Shown: positions 1 to 11,574 of the stretch, piece by piece
Numbering within the stretch: position 1 is the first letter of the stretch
Layout: the number at the start of each line of letters is the position of its first letter
Assembly: GCA_036494815.1 (NCBI GenBank)
Contig: DASXNV010000110.1
Location: 17,347 to 81,346 of the forward strand
Direction of reading: 5' to 3'
Source: Poindextera sp036494815
Lineage (GTDB): Bacteria > Pseudomonadota > Alphaproteobacteria > Caulobacterales > Caulobacteraceae
DNA length: 64,000 nt
The notes under the pieces: generated by a model
What the model saw: only the letters and a program-made list of their open reading frames with translations
Database searches by the model: none
Told to the model about the DNA's origin: nothing
Made by a program: the position numbers and the translations under genes

Positions 1-1
1 G

Positions 2-529
2 AGCCAGTGCCCGCAATGCCAGTCCGAACTGAAGCTTGAACAGCAGCTGAGCGCCGGATGCGCCGAGCTTCCCATGGACGTGGAACAGGGCTGGGCCGAG
101 ATGCAGCGCCGCCTGGCGCTCGGCCGGCCGGACCCTGGACCTATCGCCAGGATGCGCGCCTGGCTCAGGGGGGCTTGGCGCGCCGGGCCGCCGTGGCTGG
201 GCTGGGCCCTGGCCGGGCAGCTGGCTCTATTGTTGCTGGCGGGCGTTTGGGTGGCGCCGTCCCTGCAACCCGCCCGCTATCACGCCCTGGGCGCGGCCCC
301 GGCGCCGGCGAGCGGCAATGTGGTGGTGATGTTCCGGCCGGACACCCGCGAGCAGGATCTGCGACGGACGCTGAACGCCGCCCATGCGCGCCTGGTGGAC
401 GGCCCGACCGCGGCCGACGCCTATCTGCTGCATGTGCCCTCCGCCGAACGCGCCGCCGCCCTGGTCAGGCTGAAGGGGCAGGCCGATGTGGTGCTGGCGG
501 AGCCGATCGATCCAGGCGGGCCACCCTGA
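2..529 (+). CDS. Anti-sigma factor, C-terminal part (5' end outside window)
   Basis: The frame is open to the left edge, so the gene starts upstream. The first visible residues, SQCPQCQSE, fit the CxxC end of a zf-HC2 zinc-binding anti-sigma domain, which in this family holds an ECF sigma factor. A single transmembrane helix follows (WLGWALAGQLALLLLAGVWV), then a periplasmic domain of about 75 residues. That domain (VVVMFRPD ... LVDG ... AYLLHVP ... VVLAEPID) resembles the I9-like propeptide of subtilases and matches the N-terminal region of the S8 protease encoded next. The stop overlaps the protease start by one base (TGATG), implying coupling. The partner sigma factor would lie outside the window. 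The anti-sigma call rests on architecture and context. The propeptide likeness is my alignment by eye. Confidence 0.72.
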   Translation, partial: SQCPQCQSELKLEQQLSAGCAELPMDVEQGWAEMQRRLALGRPDPGPIARMRAWLRGAWRAGPPWLGWALAGQLALLLLAGVWVAPSLQPARYHALGAAPAPASGNVVVMFRPDTREQDLRRTLNAAHARLVDGPTAADAYLLHVPSAERAAALVRLKGQADVVLAEPIDPGGPP

Positions 530-1803
530 TGTCGCGCCTCTGCCGAAATCTGGTCCTGGGCCTCACGCTCTGGCTGGCCGCCACGGCGTCGGCTTTCGCC
601 TCGGATGTGAGCCCCATCGCGCCGCAGCCCGACGGATCGTCCCAGCAGGTCCTTGTGCTTCTGCGTCTGCCGCCCGAGCATCTGCGCCCGCACACCGACT
701 ATGGCGGTGGCTATGGCGACGGCTTGGGGCGCAGCGCCCGCAATCGGATCGCCGGCCGCCTGGCGCGCCACCACGGCCTGACCTTGGTCGGCGATTGGCC
801 CATGCCGCTGCTGGGGGTGGATTGCTTCATCATGGCCGTCCCCACGGGTCAGTCGGCGGATGAGGCAGCTTCCGGCCTGTCCAGCGAGCCCGATGTAGCT
901 TGGTCCGAACCCATGCATCTCTATCACGGCCAAGGCGGGGCGTCGGCGCCCAACGATCCGCTGTTTCCCGCCCAGCCAGCGGCGCGGGCCTGGCGACTGG
1001 CCGAGCTGCATGAGGTCGCCACCGGGCGCGATGTCCGCGTCGCCGTGGTCGACAGCATGATCGACAAGGCCCACCCCGATCTGGCGGGCCAGATCCAGGT
1101 CAGCCAGAACTTCGTTCCCGACCATTCCGATGCGCCCGAGCAGCACGGCACCGGCGTGGCCGGGATCATCGCCGCCCGCGCCGACAACGGCCTGGGCATT
1201 GCCGGCGTGGCGCCCGAGGCCCGGCTGATGGCCCTGCGCGCCTGCTGGCAGACGACCGCCTCAAAAGCGGGCGACTTCGCCACCACCTGCGACAGCCTGA
1301 GCCTGGCCAAGGCCATCTATTTCGCCATCGAGCACAACGCCCAAGTGATCAATCTGAGCCTCAGCGGCCCGCCCGACGCCCTGCTTGGCCGGCTGCTCGA
1401 CATGGCCCTGGCGCGCAGCGTCACCGTGGTCGGCGCCTTCGACCGCGACCTGCCCGGCGGCGGCTTTCCAGCCTCCCATGCCGGGGTGGTGGCGGTGACG
1501 GACGAGATTTCCGGCCCCGACATGGCCGGCCTCTATGTGGCGCCGGGCCGCGACGTGCCCACCACCCAGCCGGGCGGGCGCTGGTCCCTGGTCAATGGCA
1601 GCTCCTATTCGGCGGCGCATGTCAGCGGCCTTTTCGCCCTGCTGCGGGAACGCCTCCCCCGCGGTCGAGCCGCACTGACCCTGGTGACCGTGCATCCTGG
1701 CGGCGGTCCGATCGACGCCTGCGCCACGCTCCTGCAAGGGGAGGGGGCCTGCGGTTGCGCCTGCGCCCGGGCCCAACAGTCTTCGGCGATCGTGCGCCGG
1801 TAA
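529..1803 (+). CDS. Secreted S8 (subtilisin-like) serine protease
   Basis: The 424-residue protein has an N-terminal signal peptide (LVLGLTLWLAATASAFA), an I9-like propeptide region of about 100 residues ending in DVAWSEP, and a peptidase S8 domain. The catalytic triad is visible: Asp in VAVVDSMIDKAHPDL, His in EQHGTGVAG, and Ser in GSSYSAAHVSG, a variant of the usual GTSMAAP. The start is the ATG overlapping the anti-sigma stop; the frame extends upstream but there it lies inside the anti-sigma gene. A Cys-containing tail follows the catalytic domain. It probably acts in the periplasm or outside the cell. The direct coupling to an anti-sigma factor suggests a signalling role rather than general degradation, but that is inference. 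Confidence 0.88.
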   Translation: MSRLCRNLVLGLTLWLAATASAFASDVSPIAPQPDGSSQQVLVLLRLPPEHLRPHTDYGGGYGDGLGRSARNRIAGRLARHHGLTLVGDWPMPLLGVDCFIMAVPTGQSADEAASGLSSEPDVAWSEPMHLYHGQGGASAPNDPLFPAQPAARAWRLAELHEVATGRDVRVAVVDSMIDKAHPDLAGQIQVSQNFVPDHSDAPEQHGTGVAGIIAARADNGLGIAGVAPEARLMALRACWQTTASKAGDFATTCDSLSLAKAIYFAIEHNAQVINLSLSGPPDALLGRLLDMALARSVTVVGAFDRDLPGGGFPASHAGVVAVTDEISGPDMAGLYVAPGRDVPTTQPGGRWSLVNGSSYSAAHVSGLFALLRERLPRGRAALTLVTVHPGGGPIDACATLLQGEGACGCACARAQQSSAIVRR

Positions 1804-1804
1804 C

Positions 1805-2521
1805 GTGCTGGCCAGGCGCCCCTGTCTGCTCGGCGCGGTGCTCACCGCCCTGGCCCTGTGCCCTGCCTCCACCGCCAACGCCCAGCTGGGCGCCAGCCTG
1901 TCGCTGGACTCCGACGACCGGTTTCGCGGCCTCTCGCTCAGCGACGGCAGGCCGACCTTGAGCGTCAACCTGGCCTATGACCACGCCAGCGGGGCCTATG
2001 CCGGGATCTCGGCCATCGGGGCGGACACCGCTCATGCGGGGGTCGAGGCGCTGGGCTATACCGGCTATGTGGGCTATGCGGCGCGGATCAAGAATGGCCC
2101 TACCTGGGATGTGGGCGCTGCCAACACCGACATCACCAGCTACAGATATGGCCGCTACCGCTACAACTATTCCGAAGTCTATGCCGGGCTGGTCGGCGAG
2201 CATGTGAGCGCCCACGTCTATTATTCCCCCGACTATCTCGGCGAAGACCTGGACACGGTCTATGCCGATCTGGACGGGACCATCAGGCCGGCTCCCCAGT
2301 GGCGCCTGTTCGGCCATTTGGGCGTACTGGCGGCCGTGAGCGGGCGCGCCGAGCCACAGGGGCGGCGCCAGCAGTATGACCTGCGCATAGGCGTCGCCCG
2401 GGAATTCAAGGGCTGCGAGGTGCGCCTGGCCTGGACCACCCGGTCGGGTCACCTAGTCTATCCCGCCGGCTATCGCCAGTCGCCCGATGCGCTGGTGCTA
2501 GGGGCCAGCTATTTTTTCTGA
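1805..2521 (+). CDS. TorF-family putative outer-membrane porin
   Basis: The 238-residue protein has a signal peptide ending near ANAQ and then alternating beta-strand sequence rich in Tyr and Gly, ending in aromatic SYFF as outer-membrane barrels do. The opening DSDDRFRGLSLSDGRPTLS, followed by repeated GY/YAG strands, fits the TIGR02001/TorF family of small porin-like proteins common in Alphaproteobacteria. The start is GTG, two bases after the protease stop, so it probably shares the transcript with the anti-sigma/protease pair. A surface or envelope target regulated or processed by that pair is a reasonable guess. The substrate is unknown. Confidence 0.75.
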   Translation: MLARRPCLLGAVLTALALCPASTANAQLGASLSLDSDDRFRGLSLSDGRPTLSVNLAYDHASGAYAGISAIGADTAHAGVEALGYTGYVGYAARIKNGPTWDVGAANTDITSYRYGRYRYNYSEVYAGLVGEHVSAHVYYSPDYLGEDLDTVYADLDGTIRPAPQWRLFGHLGVLAAVSGRAEPQGRRQQYDLRIGVAREFKGCEVRLAWTTRSGHLVYPAGYRQSPDALVLGASYFF

Positions 2522-2558
2522 ACGGCCGCGATCGCCGCCAGAGCGCAACCCCGGCCTG

Positions 2559-3713
2559 TCAGACAATTACCCCCCTGTGAGGCGTTCGGGCCCGTTTGCG
2601 ATCGCGGCTACGCGCCGAATTGCGGCTGACATCGCTCCACGCCCTTCTGAGCCTGGTCAGGTAGGCGCCGGCGTCCAGGCGTTCGGCGTGGAGCGCGCGG
2701 GCCGAGCGGCCGAGCCGCGCTCGCAGATCGTCGTCGCCGATCAACCGCCGCAACGCGCTCGCCAAGGCGATGGGATCTCCGACCGGGCATAGAAGGCCGG
2801 TCTCCCCGTGGAAAATGATGTCCGTCACCGCGCCGACGGGCGTGGCCACCACGGCCAGGCCATAGGCCATGCCCTCGATGACCGACAGCGGCAGGTTCTC
2901 GTCATGGGACGGCAGCACGAGGATGTCGGCCCCGCCAAGTAGGTGCTCGACCTCCGCCGGACCCACCCAGCCGGTGACAGCGACCAGATCCGCGATGCCC
3001 GCGGCGGCGACCTGGCTTCGCGCCTCCACAACCTCGCCATCGCCGGCCAGGGTCGCGCGCCATGGCGGCGATCGGTCCAGCTGCGCGAGCGCCTGGACCA
3101 GCTCGGGGACGCCCTTGCGAGGGCCGACCTTGCCCAGGAATAGAATCTGGATCGGCTCGCCGTGATGCTCATGCTCGTGCGGGTGCGCCGGGGCCACCGT
3201 GGCGTTGGGAAGGATTTCAACCTTCGCCCCGGGGGCTCGGCCGCAAACATAGTCCGCCCAGGGCCGGCCAAGCACCAGGACGCGGGAGGCGCTGTTAAAG
3301 ATGTCGAGAATCTGCCCGGACAAGATCGGGCCGGTGGAGTCCCAGTACTGCCGGTATTGAGATCCATGCAGATGCAAAATGTACGGAACGCCCATTATCG
3401 TCGCCAGGCGGCACAGGATCATCTTTCGAATTGTGCTGCCGCGCTGGACAATATTGATATGCCACACGTCGATACGCCACGTCAGCGCCAGATATATGGA
3501 ATAGATGACCGACGGGATGAAATACCTGAAGATCGACAGCGGCAGTGGCCCCGTCCCGCGGGTGGTGATGAACCGGATCTCAAAATCGCCATTCGGCGCC
3601 TTGCGGGCGTCGTGCCGGATCACGTCCATCATGCGGTCGATGCCGCCCTTGCCATGCTCGCCGAACGGCGTGGCGATGAGTATGTGCTGAGGGCGGGGCA
3701 GGCGCGCGCTCAT
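2559..3713 (-). CDS. Glycosyltransferase family 4 (group 1)
   Basis: The 384-residue protein has a GT-B fold. The N-terminal Rossmann part (HILIATPFGEHGKGGIDRMM) has the glycine-rich acceptor loop. The C-terminal donor domain has ILFLGKVGPRKGVPELVQAL and the E-x7-E motif in HDENLPLSVIEGMAYG, followed by the family's TPVGAVTDII and GETGLLCPVGD. It should transfer a sugar from a nucleotide sugar to a polysaccharide or lipid at the cytoplasmic face of the inner membrane. I chose the ATG at 3713 over an upstream in-frame start because GGGAGG lies 6 bases before it. It is not flanked by other polysaccharide genes, so the product cannot be named. The tail is basic and Arg-rich. Confidence 0.85.
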   Translation of the reverse strand: MSARLPRPQHILIATPFGEHGKGGIDRMMDVIRHDARKAPNGDFEIRFITTRGTGPLPLSIFRYFIPSVIYSIYLALTWRIDVWHINIVQRGSTIRKMILCRLATIMGVPYILHLHGSQYRQYWDSTGPILSGQILDIFNSASRVLVLGRPWADYVCGRAPGAKVEILPNATVAPAHPHEHEHHGEPIQILFLGKVGPRKGVPELVQALAQLDRSPPWRATLAGDGEVVEARSQVAAAGIADLVAVTGWVGPAEVEHLLGGADILVLPSHDENLPLSVIEGMAYGLAVVATPVGAVTDIIFHGETGLLCPVGDPIALASALRRLIGDDDLRARLGRSARALHAERLDAGAYLTRLRRAWSDVSRNSARSRDRKRARTPHRGVIV

Positions 3714-4135
3714 ACGAACCTCCCGATAAGAAATCGACACGCACAGCTCCAATAACGACCCTGGGTGTTGTAACTGACCGTTTAATAACCCTGGATATCA
3801 TCGCGCACTTACTTTGATCCAGGCGACACGACAACTCGTAACGCTGTATATTGCAACAGAAATCCACCGCCGTTATAGGAATTAAGGCGCGACCCCACCA
3901 TATATGCAGCCCATTGTGAGTAACGCTGCACAACAACATAAGGTAATGTTGGAATTCCGACAGCCACCTCGCGTCAATTCTTAGCCAACTCCTTCGACGG
4001 TTCGGCCGTCGCGCCGCCGGCAGGGCAGGGGGCGCCCATTTTGAGCCACCGGCCCCATCCCCGCGGCACGAGCATTGCTAGGAGCGGCGCAACGGCTGCC
4101 GTCGCAGCCATTTTTGGAAGGCGGATCGGGACGTC
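3714..4135. other. Intergenic region between divergent genes
   Basis: About 420 bases with no convincing gene. The part from roughly 3720 to 3980 is clearly richer in A and T than its surroundings, as expected for a divergent promoter region serving the glycosyltransferase on the left and the GIY-YIG gene on the right. I cannot pick out a confident -35/-10 pair or operator. Confidence 0.5.
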
Positions 4136-4657
4136 ATGACGGTGCTTGAGTTCAAAGTCGATCAGCGGGCCGCGCTTGGGCGGACGCTCACCCTGGATGA
4201 CCGGTTCGCGGACATCACCTTTGGCCTGCATGACCAGCTCGATCGGCTGCTGGCCCAGCCGGCCAGGACCTTCGAGAGCTTTTCCGAGACCGAGCCCCAG
4301 GGCGGGGTCTATCTGTTCACGGAACATGGCCGCCATCTCTTCGCCGGCCGCACCAGCCGCCTCTATCAGCGGCTGCTGAACCACTGCCGCGGCAGCACCA
4401 GCGAAAACCGCTCCCTGCTGAAGCTGAGCCTGATCGTGGAAGACACCGTCTTTCTCGCGCGGCCCATGCGCAAGGCGGCCTGGTCCGACGTGTCCAGGCT
4501 GCCCGGTTTCACGGAAGCGTTCGCCAGGGCCAAGAACCGGGTGCAAATGATGGATATCCGCTTCATCGAGGAACGCGACGACCTGGCCCAGCTATTGCTG
4601 GAAGTCTATTGCAAAGCGGTCCTCAAGACCCCGAACAGCCCCCACCAATCCATGTAG
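4136..4657 (+). CDS. GIY-YIG nuclease-like protein
   Basis: The 173-residue protein has a central segment, GGVYLFTEHGRHLFAGRTS, followed by RLYQRLLNH. This fits the GIY-YIG fold: GVYLF stands for the GIY strand, LFAGRT for the YIG strand plus arginine, and the helix follows with its conserved basic residues. Such domains cut DNA in homing endonucleases and UvrC, but small stand-alone versions are often uncharacterised. The N-terminal 55 residues and C-terminal 60 residues match nothing I know. An AAGG motif lies about 12 bases upstream of the ATG. The 3' end meets the decayed kdpA on the other strand. Nuclease activity is not assured, because the first tyrosine pair is degenerate. Confidence 0.6.
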   Translation: MTVLEFKVDQRAALGRTLTLDDRFADITFGLHDQLDRLLAQPARTFESFSETEPQGGVYLFTEHGRHLFAGRTSRLYQRLLNHCRGSTSENRSLLKLSLIVEDTVFLARPMRKAAWSDVSRLPGFTEAFARAKNRVQMMDIRFIEERDDLAQLLLEVYCKAVLKTPNSPHQSM

Positions 4658-5420
4658 CCCGAAGGCTTGGGGCGGGGGCCAGCCTATCAAGAGCTGCTCC
4701 AGAATGGGCGTGAGCGTCAGGGCGGGGAAGTAGACCAGGCCGCCGAAGAGGACGACGACACCGATGACGAGACCGATAAACTGGGCGTTGTCTGTCGGCA
4801 TGGCGCCAGCGGAAGGCTCGGCGCGGAGCTTACCGGCCAGGCTGCCGGCGAGGGCGAGCACCGGGACGATCACCGCGAACCGGCCGATCATCATCGCCAC
4901 CGCCAGGGTCACATTGTAGTAGGGCGTGTTGGCGCTCAACCCCGCAAAGGCGCTGCCGTTCGTGGCCGCCGCCGAGGTGTAGGCGTAGAGGACCTCGGAT
5001 AGTCCGTGCGCCCCTATCGCCTCCCGACCCGCAAGACCTGCGGGCAGAACCGCTGTGACAGCCGTCAGGCCAAGGGTGATCGCCGGCGCGGCCAGCGACG
5101 CCAGCATGGCGAACGGCACCTCGCGCGTTTCGATCTTCTTGCCCAGATATTCCGGCGTCCTGCCCACCATCAGCCCGGCGATAAACACCGAGATGATCGC
5201 GAACATCAGAATGCTGAACAGGCCCGAACCCGGCGCGCCGACGATCACCTCGCCGATCTTCATGTTGGCCAGAAGGATCAGTCCGCTGAGGGGCATGTAG
5301 CTGTCGTGCATGGCGTCGACCGCGCCGTCCGCCGACGCCGTGGAATCCTCTGCGAACAGGCTCGAGCCCGGCGCCGAAACGGACCTCCTTGCCCTCCATA
5401 TTGGCGCCGGCGATCCCCAT
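4592..5420 (-). pseudogene. kdpA: kdpA remnant (potassium-transporting ATPase subunit A)
   Basis: The C-terminal part of KdpA is unmistakable: GLMVGRTPEYLGKKIETREV, NGSAFAGLSANTPYYN and MMIGRFAVIVPVLALAGSLA. Upstream NMEGKEVRFGAG is in another frame. One extra base in the CCC run at 5367-5369 (plus strand) separates it from SSLFAEDSTAS, so a one-base removal restores the family sequence. The N-terminal half, with the first filter loops, is missing; an unrelated gene lies there instead. The normal stop is also lost, and the frame runs on past the usual KdpA end into the 3' end of the GIY-YIG gene. No kdpB, kdpC or kdpDE is nearby. This is a dead remnant of a high-affinity K+ uptake operon. Confidence 0.85.
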
Positions 5421-5597
5421 GCAGCGCCCGAGCCAGATCCATCCCCATCTCGCCCAACTCCTACAGCATCCGCAGCTGCGGCTCGGCCCGCTCCCGGTCG
5501 GGATCGGGGGCCGTGGCGCCAGGGAATGCGGGGGCGATGAACACAAACAAAACAAGAACACGATTCGGGCAAGGATCACGCTTTTTGGGTGAGGGGG

Positions 5598-6299
5598 CTA
5601 AAACGTGCCCGTCTCCCGGCCCAGCGCGGCCTCGCCGGTGTCGGCCAGGGCCTGCGTCAGCGGCTCGGCCTTTTCGATCGCCTGCACGACCTCCGACACC
5701 CTCAACCCGTCGAAAATTGTCCGCACGCGCAGGATGGCGTTCAGGTCGTCCAAGGCGGCGAACAGCCGGACCGCCGTCACCCTGACATTGGCGTCCAGGT
5801 CCAGATCGGCCAGCAGGCCCGAGCGCAGCTCGCTTCCCACCTCGATGGCGAACTTGGCGGCCACGTCGGCGGCGATGATCCTGGCGACCGTATCGCCAGG
5901 ATATTGATGCTGGATCGCCTGCCGCATCAAGCTCAGGACCAGCTTGAGGCGGGTCGCTTCTGTCCACAGGGAAAAGGTGAACGCCCGCCGGGTGCGCCCG
6001 TCGCGCTCGGCCTTCACAACCATCTCGTGGTCCAGCTGTCGCTGCATGGCGGCGACCTGGTCTTGTGCGGCGGCCTCAGCTGCGGCGACCTGCTCAGCCG
6101 CGGCCGCCTTGACCGCGGCCACCTGATCGGCGCCCGCGGCCCGGGTCGCGGCGGCCTGCCTGGCGCCTGCCCGATAGGCCAACAAGCCGCCGGCCAGGGT
6201 GAGCGCCCCGGCGATGATCCCGCCGATCAGCGACCCGTAAAAGCCGCCCACCTCACGAAGATAGACATAGATCGCGTCAAGCGTTTGCGGGCTCAGCAT
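5598..6299 (-). CDS. Membrane-anchored coiled-coil protein, unknown function
   Basis: The 233-residue protein has one N-terminal transmembrane segment (residues about 18-44, GFYGSLIGGIIAGALTLAGGLLAY). An Ala/Gln/Glu-rich helix of about 60 residues follows, with a repeating unit (DQVAAVKAAAAEQVAAAEAA) that should form a coiled coil. The C-terminal 120 residues are predicted soluble and helical. I do not recognise a family. The architecture, a short N-terminal tail, one helix and a cytoplasmic coiled coil, resembles small scaffold or phage-derived membrane proteins. It occupies the place where the 5' half of kdpA would have been, so it may mark the edge of an insertion or rearrangement. Confidence 0.6.
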   Translation of the reverse strand: MLSPQTLDAIYVYLREVGGFYGSLIGGIIAGALTLAGGLLAYRAGARQAAATRAAGADQVAAVKAAAAEQVAAAEAAAQDQVAAMQRQLDHEMVVKAERDGRTRRAFTFSLWTEATRLKLVLSLMRQAIQHQYPGDTVARIIAADVAAKFAIEVGSELRSGLLADLDLDANVRVTAVRLFAALDDLNAILRVRTIFDGLRVSEVVQAIEKAEPLTQALADTGEAALGRETGTF

Positions 6300-6544
6300 G
6301 CCTTAAGCGCCTCCGTTGCGTGGCCCATGGGTCGATCCGTGCGCCCGACCCAGCGCCACAAACCAGACCTCCCCAAGCACCGCCCCGTGTCAACCGCTGC
6401 TGTCGAACCGGCGAGGGGGCTAGGGTGGCGGCACACGGAAGCAGGTTAACCTACCCCCTCGATCCGAGTAATTCCCAAACGGCTAGCAACCTATCTTATT
6501 GAGCGCATTTGCCCTGCGCTCTAAGGTTCCTATCGGGGGACGCA
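6300..6544. other. Intergenic region
   Basis: This is non-coding sequence between the coiled-coil gene and the small broken gene. The last 80 bases are AT-richer and could hold a promoter for the reading frame at 6545. I see no hairpin or repeat of note. Confidence 0.4.
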
Positions 6545-6818
6545 ATGACCGAAACAGAAAAAGATCGCGAAGTCACGACACTTACTCGATGCCGCCGTTG
6601 ATGAACGATAGGAATCAAAGACGATCTCGCACCACTTCTTACCGGAAGTGAATATTCGACTCAAGAAACGGTTATTGAAGCGCTTCAGACACTTTGGAAA
6701 GGCTCCAACGAAGATGCGCGAGGGCGGCTGGCGGTGCTTCAGATAACTTGGAACCTGCGTGCTATCGCCGAGCTATCAAGCTCTCATGAGAGCAGTAGAA
6801 GCCGCCTCTTGAAGTGAG
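6545..6818 (+). pseudogene. Small low-GC gene interrupted by tandem TGA stops
   Basis: An ATG preceded by GGGGGA at a normal distance opens a frame reading MTETEKDREVTTLTRCRR, then hits two consecutive TGA codons (6599-6604). The same frame stays open afterwards for about 70 codons (IGIKDDLAPLLTGSEYSTQE ... SRSRLLK). The segment has about 50% GC, far below its neighbours. A double frameshift around 6590-6605 would give a plausible continuous protein, reading LLDAAVDER before IGIKDD. I recognise no family. It could be a decayed acquired gene, or simply two unrelated short frames. Confidence 0.35.
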
Positions 6819-6871
6819 ACAGGGGATTGACGGGGCAGACTACCTGTCTCGTTAGGTTCGTCCTCCACGCC

Positions 6872-7291
6872 TCACGCCTTCCCCTTCTTCGCCCCCTTCG
6901 CTTTCCCAGCCCCGTTCAGCGCAACCGCCTCCAGAACAAGCGCCTTGAACGCCGCCTCATCGACCTCCACGCCCTCAGGGATGTCGATCGCGCGCCGGGT
7001 ATTGCCGTCGAGGCTGGAATTGAACAGGCGGGCCGGGTCGGGCAGGGACGCGCCCTTGGCGAAGGTGAGCTTGACGACCTTTCTGTAGGATTCGCCGGTG
7101 CAGATGATGCCGTCGTGCGACCAGACCGGGGTGCCCATCCACTTCCACTCCTCGACCACGTCCGGGTCCGCCTCGGTGATCAGCCGGCGCATCCGGGCGA
7201 GGGTTTCTCCGCGCCAGTCGCCGAGGTCGGCGATCCTTTGCGTGATGAGCTGCGACGCCGACTGCCCCCCACTCGTGTCCGGCGGTTTCAT
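6872..7291 (-). CDS. DUF1801 domain protein
   Basis: The 139-residue protein matches the DUF1801/YdhG-like family: a helix (LGDWRGETLARMRRLI), the strand motif VVEEWKWMGTPVWSHDGIIC, and KVVKLTFAKGASL followed by LFNSSLDGNTRRAIDI. The family is small, cytoplasmic and of uncertain biochemical function; related proteins have been linked to iron handling and frataxin-like folds. I chose the ATG at 7291 because it has GGGGAGAG just upstream. The longer frame upstream of it is low-complexity sequence without family likeness. The C-terminus is a Lys/Ala/Gly tail (GKAKGAKKGKA), perhaps nucleic-acid binding. Confidence 0.8.
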   Translation of the reverse strand: MKPPDTSGGQSASQLITQRIADLGDWRGETLARMRRLITEADPDVVEEWKWMGTPVWSHDGIICTGESYRKVVKLTFAKGASLPDPARLFNSSLDGNTRRAIDIPEGVEVDEAAFKALVLEAVALNGAGKAKGAKKGKA

Positions 7292-7334
7292 GGCCTCTCC
7301 CCAGGCGGTGCGGATAGATTCGATGGCGAGACAT

Positions 7335-7732
7335 CTAAGGCTGGCGCGGGCGCCGCGCCAGGGAATCCGCCACCACCCAGGCGGCGCTGACGAGCGCGAG
7401 GTTGAGGGCGTTCTCGCTCCAGATCCCACGGCTGGCGGGATCGGCAAGCAGCATCGGTGCGTGCACCAGCTGAGTGAATGAGGCGTACATCACGGTCAGC
7501 AGGATGGCGGCCAGGCGCCCCAGGCCGCCGTCCGCCGCCACACCACCGCAGCTCCCGCCACCAGCATGAACCCGGCGGCGGCATAGGCCAGGGCGGCGCG
7601 GCCGGGAGCGTCCTTGGGCACGGGTTGCCCCGGGTCGAAATTTCCCCAGGCCAGGCTGACCAGGGCCAGGGCCATGACGCCCAGGCCATAGACGCGCCAG
7701 CCGAGGGTCATTGCGGGTTTGTCTGCAGTCAT
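7335..7732 (-). pseudogene. DoxX-like small membrane protein, frameshifted
   Basis: Two frames join into one four-helix membrane protein. The first (from ATG 7732) reads MTLGWRVYGLGVMALALVSL and AALAYAAAGFMLVAGAAVVW, then RRTAAWGA. The second frame continues with LAAILLTVMYASFTQLVHAP and ENALNLALVSAAWVVADSLA. One missing base near 7512-7520 separates them: GGCGCCTGG where GGCGC(C)CTGG would be continuous. The order and helix pattern fit DoxX-like membrane proteins. Either the gene is newly broken or this is an assembly error; decay is otherwise absent. The start codon has a purine-rich stretch (AAGGCGG) before it. Confidence 0.65.
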
Positions 7733-7771
7733 GACGTCACCGCCTTCCGTTGTGAACGTTATTCCAGCCCC

Positions 7772-7800
7772 TTGACACCCCGGAACAAAACAAGAATAAG
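7772..7800 (+). promoter_or_regulatory. Candidate promoter and near-consensus LexA box upstream of dnaE
   Basis: TTGACA at 7772-7777 is followed 17 bases later by AATAAG, a possible -35/-10 pair reading toward dnaE. The spacer holds GAAC-AAAACAA-GAAT (7783-7797), one base from the alphaproteobacterial LexA operator GAAC-N7-GAAC. The site lies between the minus-strand DoxX-like gene and dnaE, so either could be affected. The match is by eye only. Confidence 0.35.
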
Positions 7801-7962
7801 AACAAACAAGCAACAACTTCTTCACAGGGTATGCACATGGTTCGGTTGGCTCGGGAATCGCTGGCGCTTGCGTCTGTCGCCAGCTTCGTTTGGATGGTGC
7901 TTTCTGTGGTTACGCACGTGGCGTGAGTCGATTCGCCGTGATTGCGTAGGAGAGACTGGGCC

Positions 7963-11412
<3,450 letters not shown>

Positions 11413-11430
11413 CGGCCATCGCCCAACCCC

Positions 11431-11459
11431 TTGCCTTTTCCCGAACAATCGCCTAACCA
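11431..11459 (+). promoter_or_regulatory. Candidate rpsB promoter
   Basis: TTGCCT (11431-11436) and TAACCA (11454-11459) are separated by 17 bases in the gap between dnaE and rpsB. This would leave a leader of about 110 bases before the rpsB ATG. A long leader is common for ribosomal-protein operons, but I identify no known autoregulatory motif in it. Confidence 0.35.
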
Positions 11460-11574
11460 GCGCGCCATCACACACGCAGACGTTCGGCGGCGCTCCGGTC
11501 AATCCCGGTTTGCTTCCGTTCCGGTCCCTTTGGGGTTTGTCTGCGGAGGCGCACCGGAAGAAGGAGAAACATCT

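Noticed and set aside
58..528. Upstream extension of the S8 protease frame
   Set aside because: The extension is Arg/Pro/Gly-rich and lies inside the anti-sigma frame. The signal peptide starts at 529.
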